This document shows, piece after piece, positions 56,401 to 64,000 of a stretch of 64,000 nucleotides of DNA. The DNA is taken from the NCBI RefSeq assembly GCF_037038585.1, contig NC_092526.1, positions 39,011,501-39,075,500 of the forward strand, in the 5' to 3' direction. Within the stretch, counting starts at the first letter, position 1, and each line of letters begins with the position of its first letter. The translations under genes were made by a program, and so were the position numbers. The notes under the pieces were generated by a model, which was not told the origin of the DNA, did not search any database, and was given only the letters and a program-made list of their open reading frames with translations. The DNA comes from Patagioenas fasciata (lineage: Eukaryota > Chordata > Aves > Columbiformes > Columbidae).

Positions 56401-59400
56401 CAAAAGCTCATGTCCGTATCTTGCAGCCACGTGCAGAGGGGTGTTACCGTCCTTATCAACGCAGTCAATTTCCCCTCCTGCAAAAGGCATTTTCATACAA
56501 TTTAAGATAGAAAGATGAAGTGTGAACCAGTGACCACAAACGTTATTTGTCTCTGCAGCACAACCAGTCCAGCCACAGCCAGGAGCATTTTCATCTCCCT
56601 CTGCAACTGCAGCGGTGGGGAAAACGGTGAAAATAAATGAACAGGATGACCTAAAATGGTCAAGTACATAATCCAGACTTACTGCTCATCTTACTATCCA
56701 CCCTACACCTTCCAATTAAACAACAATCCATTTATCGCTAGTCTCCAAATGCAGTTTTTTCCACTAGTTATGCACCAACACTGCAATATTGTAATACTCT
56801 GCTAGTTTGCTGTGAGAATACTTTATGAAAGCCAAATGCACACAACTTGAAGAAGAGTAGAGAGGTGTTAAGGACGGATGCCAAACTGTCAGTCCTTTCA
56901 CACACAAATCCAATAGAGAACAGCCAGCTCTAAGTCAGACAGCATATTTGACTAAACAACTAAAAATTGCATTAAAGTACAGTTTCTTCCAGTTTATCCA
57001 AACTCCTTTTATTATTACTATTTTGTTTTGCCAAAGAGAGATATGACACCAATGCATGATGACCTGAAGGAAGCATGATGTACTGAACACCTCCACTTTA
57101 ACATACAACCTCGTGTAAATGTAAGGCTAACTGTTCAGCTATCTTCAACATTTCACACTTAATTTCCAAGTTTGGGATTTTGGAAAACAAGCAAAAAACT
57201 TAACCAATCAACAAACCCCAGACCATCCTGTCTGGTACAGTGGCCAAAGGTGGGAAGCACAAGTAAACTATCAGTAGCAGCAACCTCTGCCAATCAGAAA
57301 CAGGCCTCTGCCAACAAGAATATTTGTTATTATCGCCAACGATAACATTTGTTATACTCTGTAGTATTCTCAGACAAAAGAGGTACCTGATAAGTGACTG
57401 ATAACTGGGAATCCTGGCTATGCCAGAACAAACAATATGGTGCCGGTCCACTCTCTTGAGTATTTATCCAACACTTAATGCAGCCAGCGGTGTGGTGTGG
57501 AGCTAAAGGAGGTGACAGAATCACAGCTGCTGAGCAGAGGGCAGAGAAAACAGCCTGAGCTCTAAGAGCATCACTGCTCCCATGGCAGGACAGCTAGAAA
57601 CTTCTTCTTTTTCTAGTTTTTAAATAATTTCAGGAAGCAAATTGTGCCTGTTTCTCAGCAGAAAAAAAAATACCTGAACACAGTTTTGAAGTCTTGTTTT
57701 CAGGTTAAGCATCACAACACATCAACTGGACGAATATGGGATTTTGTTAACAACCAAAGTCCCAACTTGTGATGACAGGTTGGAAGGAGAGCTGTCAGCA
57801 CACCTCAAAGCCAGAAGTTGACAGAGAGCTAGGCAGCTCTCAGCACAGAACTTTGGCACTGTGGGACAGAACAACTGACAGCTGCAACCTTGCAAATGCC
57901 CCATCTTTTGGAGAGTCGTTAAACAGGCACAGAAACTCACCGTTCTGAATGAGGGTCTGCGACCGCGTGAACCTGCCGTGGACGGCTGTCATGTGCAGAG
58001 GGCTCTTCCCATCCTTACTCTAACAGAAACAAACAGAAAAACAACCATTTAGCATGTGAAGCGGTGGCAACAGCTTGAAGTCTCTCAGCTCAACATCCTA
58101 CAGCTATTCTTCAGATAAAACCTCCACTGGCTTCAAAGGACTGTAGGACTGAATCTGTACACAATGGTAAATGCAGGAGGTATAAGCATACAAGTTAAAC
58201 AGTTCCAGATATTATTCTTGAATATTATTTTACGTAACGCTTCCCATTCAGTCATTATTTTCCCTAACCCTTGCAACAAGGGGAATATCGACAAGCGAAG
58301 GAACCACAGAGCTGTGTACAAGTCTCTGAGAGATTCAAGAACTATACCGTGTTTATCAATCTGCATTTTTAGACACACCCCAGAATAAAAGCCACTATGT
58401 TAAAAAGTTTTGGTTAATAAATTTCCACGCGATCCAAAATAGGATGTCTGCAAAAGACAATTAGAAAACAGGGAACGCATCTGAAAGGAAAGGTACAATA
58501 AGTAGAGGTCAATGTTTTGGGTTCTAGAGAAAGAAACTGAGATTGGAGAGGCTGAGGAGCTGAGAAAACAGCAACTACCAGCTCACTGCTCACATCACTT
58601 CATGTTTCTTGGCATAAGGCTTTGCATTCATTGGCAAGCACAATCCCTAACTTCATTTTAATGATTCTGCGTTTAAATAGTGCCCAGACTATCCACTAAT
58701 GTCAAGGGACTTGCCAGAGGAGTTCTGTGCTAGACCAGTTTTACAGATGGGAAACCGAAACACTCAGAGTCTGAAGTCAAGCAGTCAAAATCCTGTATGG
58801 GCTCAGCCATTTCAAGTCTCCTGGTACCTACAGCAGTATCCTCTGTTGGATAACAGCAAGTCCCTTTCAGCTTCATCAAGATGTACCGACTACATCTCAA
58901 GAGCATTCAGATATCCTAAATGTAATCAGACTTCATAAACTCAGGCTCTAAAATAAGGTAAACTAACAATCTTCGGTTCTTACTTCCCCAGGAAGGTCAA
59001 GTGGAAATTTTTAGGATCAGGTTTAATTCAATCCATATTGTAGGGGGAAGCAAAACACCAGAAAGGAATAGCTCCTTGACTTACCACTACTTCCCGAGAC
59101 AACATCTGGACAGTTTCCTGAGGTATGCAAAATAGGGTAAAGTAAAACCAAAGAGCTGTAATGCGAGTTTTACCTGAACGTTGACATCTGCCCCATTATT
59201 CACCAGCAGTTCAAGACACAGTGCCCCATGAGTGGAGGCAGCAGCAAAATGCAAGGGAGTGAATCCATTATTATTAGGCTGATTTACATTAGCACCATAG
59301 TCAATCAGCTCATTAACAACAGAATCCTGACCGTTGTAACAGGCAATGTGCAGTGCAGTATTTCCATAGATGTTCATGTCATCAATCTACAATGAGACAA

Positions 59401-62400
59401 GGAGACACAGTTAAAATTACGGACACCAGCTTAGCGTTTTACATAATGCATCACACGCTGCAAGTGGAAATAGCTGGAGGCTTCAACTGTCATACAGCAC
59501 ATTTCTCACCAGCGAATTCCACTGACAAAAATATACTCCCAGAAAACTTAATTTGGAAAGCTTTACCTTTACAGTTATTAACTTTTTATCCTACCAGCAA
59601 TTTCAAAAAGTCAGTCTGAAGCTTAAAGCTGATAGCTGGACTATGTAATGATGATGATGATGACAGAAGTCCTAACAAGCTGGAAAGCACTTACATGTAA
59701 GTGGGAAAGTAGGGTAAAGAAAAAGCTCACAATCCTTATTAAATAAAACATTGACTATTGAATTTTTGTGAATGGAATCAGGCTTAAGAGCTCTTTCCAC
59801 AGATTTCTTTGGGAAGGGAGTGAAGGGGTCTGCATGAAGGGAAGGTGAAACTGGACAGCCATTTACACTTCAATAAGGAACCACTTTCAGTAGCTCAGTA
59901 TTATAAAGATATAATTAAGATTATGTTACTGCTTGATGACCAGCTTAGTATTCAAGTGCTGTTCTGTAAAACAGGACAAGCCAGATTGTACAAAAGACTC
60001 AGCGGTGACGTGAATACCCTTCAATGAAATACAGCCGTCTCAAGGATCATGTCCCCAGTGGTGGAAGACGTGGAAGTTAAAGGTAGTTATTAGCATAGTG
60101 CTGCTAATAACAGGAAACACCTACTCCCCTTCACAGTCAACAGCCTGTGAACACGGACTTCTGACTTTTTTTGGCAGGTCAAGTCAGCTGAAAATCCAAA
60201 GATAAATGCAATGGTTTTATTTGACATCTCTGAGTAGCCAGTGCAGGCTCTTCTGGCCATCTCACAGCTGCGCTGAACCACCGAGGTGACAATATTACAC
60301 TAAGAGAAGTCTGTGCCCTGAAAAAATGTTCTTTTCCAGAGTGAAAATAATGCTTCTCCTGCCCTCCATCGGCTATAGACAAAATACAGGTCCCTAAACT
60401 TAAACAGCCTGAACTGCTGTTTAGTAAAGCACGCGTGTATATGTTGAGAACAACCATTCATCAGATTCCCTTTGGGGAACACTGAGCCAAGGGATATTTC
60501 ATTATTCCGTGTTCCTCTGCAGGAACAGCATATATTTCCTGATTTCTTCAGCAAGGTGGCCTGGAATTTACTGTCCATATCAGACATTTTTTATTCCAGA
60601 ATATTTCCTGGCTCTTGAACCAACAAACCACATGAAGAACCAGGCAGTCCAGAAAATGGGAGTTCTCTTTTTTAGAAGCTCTGCCAATGTCTGTAGCAGC
60701 ATCCATAAGAAAGAATAGAATATCTCCAAGTGTGGAGTAACATGGAAGCCACAAAGTGCACATAAGCACATACCTCTACCCCCAGGTTCAGGAGGTGTTT
60801 CACAACATTAATCTGCCCATTGGATGCAGCTGCATGAAGTGGGGTGTAACCCTTCTTGTCTTTACACGTCACTTCTGCACCATGATTAATCAGTAAGGCA
60901 ACAACTTCCAGGTGACCTTCAAAAGAGGAATGATAGAAATCAACGAGTGCGTTATCCTACAGAACAACTTCTCCCAAATTATGTCTTCCTTGCTAATGCA
61001 CTGGCTCTTTTGCCACTGTTTAACAATGCTCCCACAGTTTTACAAGGGAAAAAAAATGCATTTTCATAAATGTTCTTAATCCTAGCTCCAGGCCTTGTCG
61101 AGAAATCCATGCACTCACCTTCACCAGATGTGTGCAATTTTTCTTTACTGAATTAGTGTTCCAGTCATTAAAAGAACAACCACACACTTCTTTCTCATTT
61201 ATTTATTTAAAAGTAACAGTTTGTGGTTTATTCTCCCTGTTACAGTGAGCACAGGAGCATTGCAACACAAGTCTCCCAAAACAGCATCCGGTTGATGTCA
61301 TCTGCAAACATAACTGCTAACACTTGGGTTTTGTTTTTGTTAGCAATACAAAATACCTTTAATAAAGGCTAAAACGAAGGTATCCGAGTTGTACAGCACT
61401 TTCATGACAGGGGTAGCTCTGGTCTTGTGTAGGAGGTAGGAAATTTCATGGTCAAAGTGCAAAGTGCCCAAAGATATTTAAGCATTCCAGGAACTACGTG
61501 AGGGTTTACAGGAGAAGATGCTCAGGTATCATTATGTAAATTCTGTCCAAATTACACTACAGAATCCTAAATCCCATTGCTAATTTAGGTCTTAAATGTA
61601 AACTAAATATTTTGAAACTACATAATGTATTTTTGAAAATCAGTAAGAGCAAAAAAGATGTGGAATGGCACAGCACAATGTAAAACCCTTTCACCTCTAC
61701 GGAATGGATTCAAAGCTCAAAAGTCAAACCACATTTGTTGGCACAAATCTTCCATCTGTCTGTGTATGGCAAAAAAACACACAATATGCTTTTCTCACAG
61801 TTTGAAATCTCCTATTATCTCATTTCTAAAAGTGTCAGAATTGAAATTAAGATTTTGACAGGTCAGATAAAAGAGTTCCTGGCCGAGGGCACACACCACC
61901 TCACACATCACAATCTGGAACATATTGCTTGGCCAACAAAAGCTCTTGAACAGGTGTGACCAGAATCACAGGCCATCTTGTCCTAGTATTTTTGAATTAT
62001 AGTGCCCCGCTATAAGAAATTTTCCTTCAATTCGAAAGGAATGATAAGGTCAATTGATTTAATTAAGCAGTGTTTGGTAACACCACTGATGTTTTGAATA
62101 GGCAAATCAGTTGCGCTTGTCCACTCTGCAATAAAATATGACAATTTGCTCCTAACAGGAAGAAAGCCTACGAAGTGCTTCCTAACAATATCATCACTTA
62201 GCTACTTATAAACATAGATAAACAGCAAATCATATTTATCTGCATTTTATATAAAGCAGTTTTTAGCAAAAACTGAAACAAATATAACCTGTATTTTTTC
62301 AAGACCAAACATAATTCAGGCTTTAATTTAGAGTCAGGATAAAAAGACCAAAATGAAAAAAGGAATACAAAAAGCCCACAATTAACTGTGTTAAAAAGGA

Positions 62401-63424
62401 AATCACAGCCAAGTTCTCAGCAGCTGCAAAACCTAAAATGGACAGTGTGTATTTAGATCAGCTGAACCCTTCCCTCTTCAGGGTAAAGACAACACTCCCT
62501 TGCCATGGCCAGGTCTGCTCTTCTCCATTTTGGTTTGCAAATAGGAAGCTAAAAAAAAAGGAGTGATAGCCCAAATCTTACCCATGTACGCTGCCCAGTG
62601 GAGAGCTCTTCTGTCCTTTTTGTCAAAAGCATTGATGTTTGCCCCCTTGGCTAAGAGCAAGTTCACCATCTAGAAGTAACAACAGCAAATAAACCAACCT
62701 TGTAGATCACACACTCAACAGGTCATAACAAATCTGTTATGGGGGACGCTCACTGCCCTGGGCCTGCTGGCCACACCAGTGCTGGTACCAGCCAGGATGC
62801 TGGTGGCCTCTTGGCCACCTGAGCACATGCTGGCTCATGTTCATCCACTGTTGATCGACACTCCCAGGTCCTTTTCCAGCTGTTACTTTCCAGCCGCTCT
62901 TCCCCAAGCCTGCAGCGTTCATGGGGTTGTTGTGACCCAAGTGTAGGACCTGGCACTTGGCCTTGTTGAACCTCAGACAACGCGGCCTCAGCGCAGTGAA
63001 CCAGCTGGTCCAGATCCCTCTATGGAGCACATCGACACTCTCACCCACCTTACCACTCACTGTCTCATTTCTACAGGTAGGAAACCTGTCGCACTTTGGA
63101 AAGCAGCTGAACAATAGGAATCATGGGGTCAAGGCTATGGGGCTCAGTCTAGACCCAGTCACAGCAAGTTGACTGTTTGAACTGGGAAAATACATTGATC
63201 CATGAGGCTCTTAAACCGCTCACCTCAATGTGACCATTCAGAGCCGCGTGGTGCAGCGCCGTCCGCCCTCCTCGGTCAGAGACATTGACGCTGCTCAGCA
63301 TGGGGATGATGACTTCCGCGCACTTCACCGCCTTGTTTGCAGCCGCCACGTGCAACGGGGTCTGCCAGTTCTTATCCCGAGCGTTGACATCGGCCGAGTG
63401 CTTGATCAACACTTGCACTGCTTC
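29191..63424 (-). CDS. ANKRD44: ANKRD44, PP6 ankyrin-repeat regulatory subunit B (24 coding exons, 5' end off window)
   Basis: ANKRD44 is a cytoplasmic and nuclear ankyrin-repeat scaffold that binds protein phosphatase 6 together with PP6R subunits (known for the family ANKRD28/44/52). Twenty-four exons join in frame to 972 residues plus stop. The human protein begins about 95 residues earlier, so the first exons are to the right of 64,000. The product is almost all ankyrin repeats of about 33 residues, with repeated TPLH-A-A-GH signatures. It ends in [20 protein letters not shown] followed by a Ser-rich and acidic tail, [10 protein letters not shown]. That tail and residues such as VCFKKDNL separate ANKRD44 from its paralogue ANKRD28, whose tail I recall as ending in NDSDSETY. 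No frameshift or internal stop was found. Identity is by recognition, not by a search. Confidence 0.96.
31550..31641 (-). CDS. ANKRD44: ANKRD44 exon w (window residues 854-885)
   Basis: Acceptor ttgtag, donor AATG|gtaagt, phase 1 out. It encodes [20 protein letters not shown] and then [10 protein letters not shown]. This is the last full repeat before the C-terminal exon. Confidence 0.94.
32081..32143 (+). mobile_element. CR1 3' tail fragment
   Basis: A short 3' end of the form GGTTGGACTAGATGACC ... CCTTCCAACCCC, followed by two ATTCTATG octamers at 32,128-32,143. It lies in an ANKRD44 intron, antisense to the gene. Confidence 0.85.
32812..32894 (-). CDS. ANKRD44: ANKRD44 exon v (window residues 827-854)
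   Basis: Acceptor actacag, donor CAGAC|gtaagt, phase 2 out. It encodes [20 protein letters not shown] and then AKNNALQ. The first residue is Asp where most ankyrin repeats, and human ANKRD44, have Gly. Confidence 0.93.
33806..33888 (-). CDS. ANKRD44: ANKRD44 exon u (window residues 799-826)
   Basis: Acceptor acttcag, donor AAA|gtaagt, phase 0 out. It encodes [20 protein letters not shown] and then LHLASSK. The usual TPLH of the repeat is TCLH here. Confidence 0.93.
34210..34288. repeat. AT-rich low-complexity tract
   Basis: About 79 bases made almost only of A and T (ATATAATAATAATAATTATA and similar), in the ANKRD44 intron between exons t and u. It contains several short self-complementary TTAATTA/TAATTA stretches. 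Confidence 0.8.
34782..34927 (-). CDS. ANKRD44: ANKRD44 exon t (window residues 750-799)
   Basis: Acceptor ccccgcag, donor GTGG|gtacgt, phase 1 out. It encodes [40 protein letters not shown] and HGGHLGAV. The exon is strikingly GC-rich with many CpGs inside AT-rich introns. Confidence 0.94.
35321..35490 (+). mobile_element. CR1 3' end fragment
   Basis: It matches the CR1 3' untranslated end: GTGCCCAGAGAGGTGGTGGA, then a line with GGAGACATCCCAGGCCAGGC, ending in AACTATTCTGTGATTCC. It lies in the ANKRD44 intron between exons s and t, antisense to the gene. Confidence 0.85.
36324..36407 (-). CDS. ANKRD44: ANKRD44 exon s (window residues 722-750)
   Basis: Acceptor ttggcag, donor GGAAG|gtaaga, phase 2 in and out. 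It encodes [20 protein letters not shown] and then NCKDDKG. Confidence 0.94.
37269..37356 (-). CDS. ANKRD44: ANKRD44 exon r (window residues 693-722)
   Basis: Acceptor ttacag, donor GCTGT|gtaagt, phase 2 out. It encodes [20 protein letters not shown] and then SFSPLHCA. Confidence 0.94.
37557..37782. mobile_element. Short inverted-repeat DNA transposon (mariner-like MITE), 226 bp
   Basis: The ends are inverted repeats: left CCCTGTTTCCCCAAGAATAA, right (complement) CCCTGTTTCCCCAAAAATAA, matching at 22 of the first 24 bases. A TA dinucleotide flanks each end (37,555-37,556 and 37,783-37,784), the target duplication of the Tc1/mariner superfamily. Inside, the unit AATAAGACCTAC...AATAAGCCCTAG is present twice (about 37,570-37,602 and 37,635-37,668). 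There is no room for a transposase, so it is non-autonomous. It lies in the ANKRD44 intron between exons q and r. Confidence 0.85.
37895..38111 (-). CDS. ANKRD44: ANKRD44 exon q (window residues 621-693)
   Basis: The second-largest ANKRD44 exon in the window (217 bp). Acceptor tatcag, donor AATG|gtaagg, phase 1 out. It encodes [40 protein letters not shown] and [13 protein letters not shown], two repeats. Confidence 0.95.
39108..39225 (-). CDS. ANKRD44: ANKRD44 exon p (window residues 581-620)
   Basis: Acceptor ttctag, donor GGG|gtgact, phase 0 out. It encodes [20 protein letters not shown], then [19 protein letters not shown]. Confidence 0.94.
40285..40363 (-). CDS. ANKRD44: ANKRD44 exon o (window residues 555-581)
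   Basis: Acceptor tttatag, donor GGACA|gtaagt, phase 2 out. It encodes [20 protein letters not shown] and then TDAKG. The loop after ADNP is three residues shorter than in the human protein as I recall it. Confidence 0.92.
42281..42482 (-). CDS. ANKRD44: ANKRD44 exon n (window residues 488-555)
   Basis: Acceptor tttctag, donor TCGG|gtgagc, phase 1 out. It encodes [40 protein letters not shown] and [11 protein letters not shown], two repeats. Long plus-strand open frames over this exon are its antisense shadow. Confidence 0.95.
42959..43030 (-). CDS. ANKRD44: ANKRD44 exon m (window residues 464-487)
   Basis: A 72-bp exon, phase 0 on both sides. Acceptor ccccctag, donor GCT|gtaagt. It encodes [20 protein letters not shown] and then LHLA. 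The ESDS segment is a loop insertion inside a repeat. Confidence 0.93.
43031..46476 (-). other. Longest ANKRD44 intron in the window (exons l-m)
   Basis: A 3.4-kb intron. I see no gene or clear mobile element. A short G-run followed by C-run (GGGGG TTT CCCCC, about 45,121-45,133) could form a small hairpin. Confidence 0.55.
46477..46588 (-). CDS. ANKRD44: ANKRD44 exon l (window residues 426-463)
   Basis: Acceptor tccacag, donor CTG|gtgagt, phase 0 out. It encodes [20 protein letters not shown] and then [17 protein letters not shown]. Confidence 0.95.
47517..47597 (-). CDS. ANKRD44: ANKRD44 exon k (window residues 399-426)
   Basis: Charged linker exon rather than an ankyrin repeat: [20 protein letters not shown] and then KEKEAA. 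The donor is GCATT|gtaagt, phase 2 out. The acceptor is a tandem AAGAAG; I chose the downstream AG because it gives the residue count of the human protein. Using the upstream AG moves the exon start to 47,600 and adds one codon. Confidence 0.88.
49847..49987 (-). CDS. ANKRD44: ANKRD44 exon j (window residues 352-399)
   Basis: Acceptor gttccag, donor CGAAA|gtaaga, phase 2 in and out. It encodes [40 protein letters not shown] and ASDMDR. The two-repeat block with NCHFHC and ASDMDR is diagnostic for the family. Confidence 0.95.
50601..50669 (-). CDS. ANKRD44: ANKRD44 exon i (window residues 329-352)
   Basis: Acceptor tttccag, donor GGGAG|gtaggt, phase 2 in and out. It encodes [20 protein letters not shown] and then CG. 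Confidence 0.94.
52860..52923 (-). CDS. ANKRD44: ANKRD44 exon h (window residues 308-329)
   Basis: A 64-bp exon. Acceptor tctgcag, donor GGAGG|gtgagt, phase 2 out. It encodes [20 protein letters not shown]. Its 3' half is GC-rich (GCCGCCGCGG) amid AT-rich introns. Confidence 0.94.
54257..54339 (-). CDS. ANKRD44: ANKRD44 exon g (window residues 280-308)
   Basis: Acceptor cttccag, donor TCGG|gtgagt, phase 1 out. It encodes [20 protein letters not shown] and then CRKLLSS. The [16 protein letters not shown] block is family-specific. Confidence 0.95.
56363..56477 (-). CDS. ANKRD44: ANKRD44 exon f (window residues 242-280)
   Basis: Acceptor ttgcag, phase 1 in. It encodes [20 protein letters not shown], then [18 protein letters not shown] placed the donor at GCCAA|gtaggt; reading through it would meet TAG at once. 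Exon g supplies the missing G of the Lys codon, so the TAG is intronic and not a nonsense mutation. Confidence 0.93.
57941..58019 (-). CDS. ANKRD44: ANKRD44 exon e (window residues 216-242)
   Basis: Acceptor ctgttag, donor AACG|gtgagt, phase 1 out. It encodes [20 protein letters not shown] and then QTLIQN. The [16 protein letters not shown] block is characteristic of the ANKRD28/44/52 family. Confidence 0.95.
59174..59386 (-). CDS. ANKRD44: ANKRD44 exon d (window residues 145-215)
   Basis: Acceptor ttgtag, donor CAG|gtaaaa, phase 0 in and out. It encodes [40 protein letters not shown] and [14 protein letters not shown], covering two repeats. Confidence 0.95.
60774..60916 (-). CDS. ANKRD44: ANKRD44 exon c (window residues 97-144)
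   Basis: Acceptor ttgaag, donor GAG|gtatgt, phase 0 out. It encodes [20 protein letters not shown], then [18 protein letters not shown] and KHLLNLGVE. Confidence 0.95.
60917..62581 (-). other. ANKRD44 intron (exons b-c)
   Basis: A 1.7-kb AT-rich intron. Nothing recognisable on either strand. Confidence 0.5.
62582..62669 (-). CDS. ANKRD44: ANKRD44 exon b (window residues 68-97)
   Basis: Acceptor cttctag, donor ATGG|gtaaga, phase 1 out. It encodes [19 protein letters not shown] and then [10 protein letters not shown], identical to my recollection of the human stretch. Confidence 0.95.
62741..63075 (-). mobile_element. CR1 internal fragment (end of reverse transcriptase ORF)
   Basis: On the minus strand it reads [17 protein letters not shown], and then in a shifted frame KDLGVLVD-like and NMSQ-type residues, as in the last part of CR1 ORF2. 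It lacks a 3' octamer end, so it is an internal piece. It is in sense orientation in the ANKRD44 intron between exons a and b. Boundaries are approximate. Confidence 0.7.
63224..63424 (-). CDS. ANKRD44: ANKRD44 exon a (first in window; window residues 1-67)
   Basis: Acceptor gttgcag, donor GAG|gtgagc, phase 0 in and out. It encodes [40 protein letters not shown] and [16 protein letters not shown], covering two ankyrin repeats. It corresponds to about residue 96 onward of human ANKRD44. No coding sequence is seen between here and the window edge. Confidence 0.95.
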
Positions 63425-64000
63425 CTGCAACACAGTTATATCCGTAACCAAGTGGTTCCTGGGCCTGTTTGAGGCTCAGCCTGTTTGGCTGATGAACCTT
63501 CAGTACCTCAGTCATCACAACTGTGCTCTCAGTGAAGAAATGAATGTACTTATTTCAGCTCACTGTTACAGAAATCATTTACAAAACAAAAAGCACATTA
63601 TTTTGGACAGTAAAATCACAGCAAATCATTGTATTATTTATAAACAGGAAAGAGGATAAAATAAAATACGTGAAAACAAAAATTTAGCTTTGCAGAAACA
63701 TGAGAATCCCAAGCAAGCGTTGATGGATGCTGGTGTCCCCATATTAGTAATTGCATTCCTTCACTCCCCGAGGGCTAAGCACAGGCCAAGGGTCTCCACT
63801 GCAACATCCATTCTGTCAGTCTGAGACCAAGCAACATCCTGTAAGGTTAATTTTGAAGGTTAAAAGTGAATATTTCCCAGTGAGAAAATGTACCGTTCTC
63901 TCTTGAGAGACTGTCTCACTGCAGAATTCACCACCAGGTCTTTTCTGTTTCTCCTCATGCATCTGCCATTAAGCAAATCAGATGAAAAAAACAAGCCTCT
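63425..64000 (-). other. ANKRD44 intron at the window edge
   Basis: Non-coding sequence upstream of exon a. The preceding ANKRD44 exon, which should end in a Ser-Glu-rich segment (RSE in human), is not visible, so it lies beyond 64,000. Confidence 0.55.

Noticed and set aside
62737-63114. 125-codon minus-strand open frame between ANKRD44 exons a and b
   Set aside because: The recognisable part ([17 protein letters not shown]) is CR1 reverse transcriptase end; it is not an ANKRD44 exon or a host gene.
1-64000. Search for tRNA, rRNA, CRISPR arrays, or a novel multi-gene defence-type system
   Set aside because: Nothing of this kind was seen by eye. The window is explained by two conserved vertebrate genes and ordinary repeats; small structured RNAs could still be missed without a covariance search.

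Overview
The window is vertebrate nuclear DNA, most likely from a bird. It holds CR1 LINE copies with typical avian 3' ends (ATTCTATG / ATTCTGTG octamers), a CpG-rich promoter in otherwise AT-rich sequence, and two well-conserved multi-exon genes with short introns. Both genes lie on the minus strand, so the window reads right to left. I rebuilt both by joining exons by hand. Every internal junction has AG and GT at the intron ends and keeps the reading frame.

From 63,424 down to 29,191 runs ANKRD44, the ankyrin-repeat regulatory subunit B of protein phosphatase 6. It has 24 coding exons here, giving 972 residues. The N-terminus (about 95 residues by comparison with the human protein) lies beyond the right edge. 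The C-terminal exon ends in the acidic DSDSETF tail. A 3' UTR of about 3.8 kb probably follows, ending at an AATAAA with a GT-rich downstream element near 25,350.

After a spacer of about 1.2 kb, partly filled by a CR1 copy, comes the CpG-island promoter of PGAP1 (23.5-24.2 kb). PGAP1 is the endoplasmic reticulum GPI inositol-deacylase, and its start codon is at 23,889. Twenty-three coding exons run down to 146 and encode residues 1-762, including the GHSMGG lipase motif. The last exons, roughly 160 residues, are beyond the left edge. The two genes are thus in tandem, ANKRD44 upstream and PGAP1 downstream, the same neighbours as on human chromosome 2q33.

The rest is intron and repeat: seven CR1 copies or fragments, one short TA-flanked inverted-repeat DNA transposon (37,557-37,782), several probable ancient repeat remnants, and an AT-rich tract. 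The two genes do unrelated jobs: PGAP1 remodels GPI anchors in the ER, and ANKRD44 scaffolds PP6. I found no bacterial-type system, CRISPR array, clear tRNA gene or novel protein-coding gene. The points most worth checking are the PGAP1 5' end (repeated YY1-type motifs that overlap in-frame upstream ATGs), two CR1 copies sharing the same frameshift and 5' breakpoint, a tandem splice acceptor in ANKRD44, and the mariner-like element.
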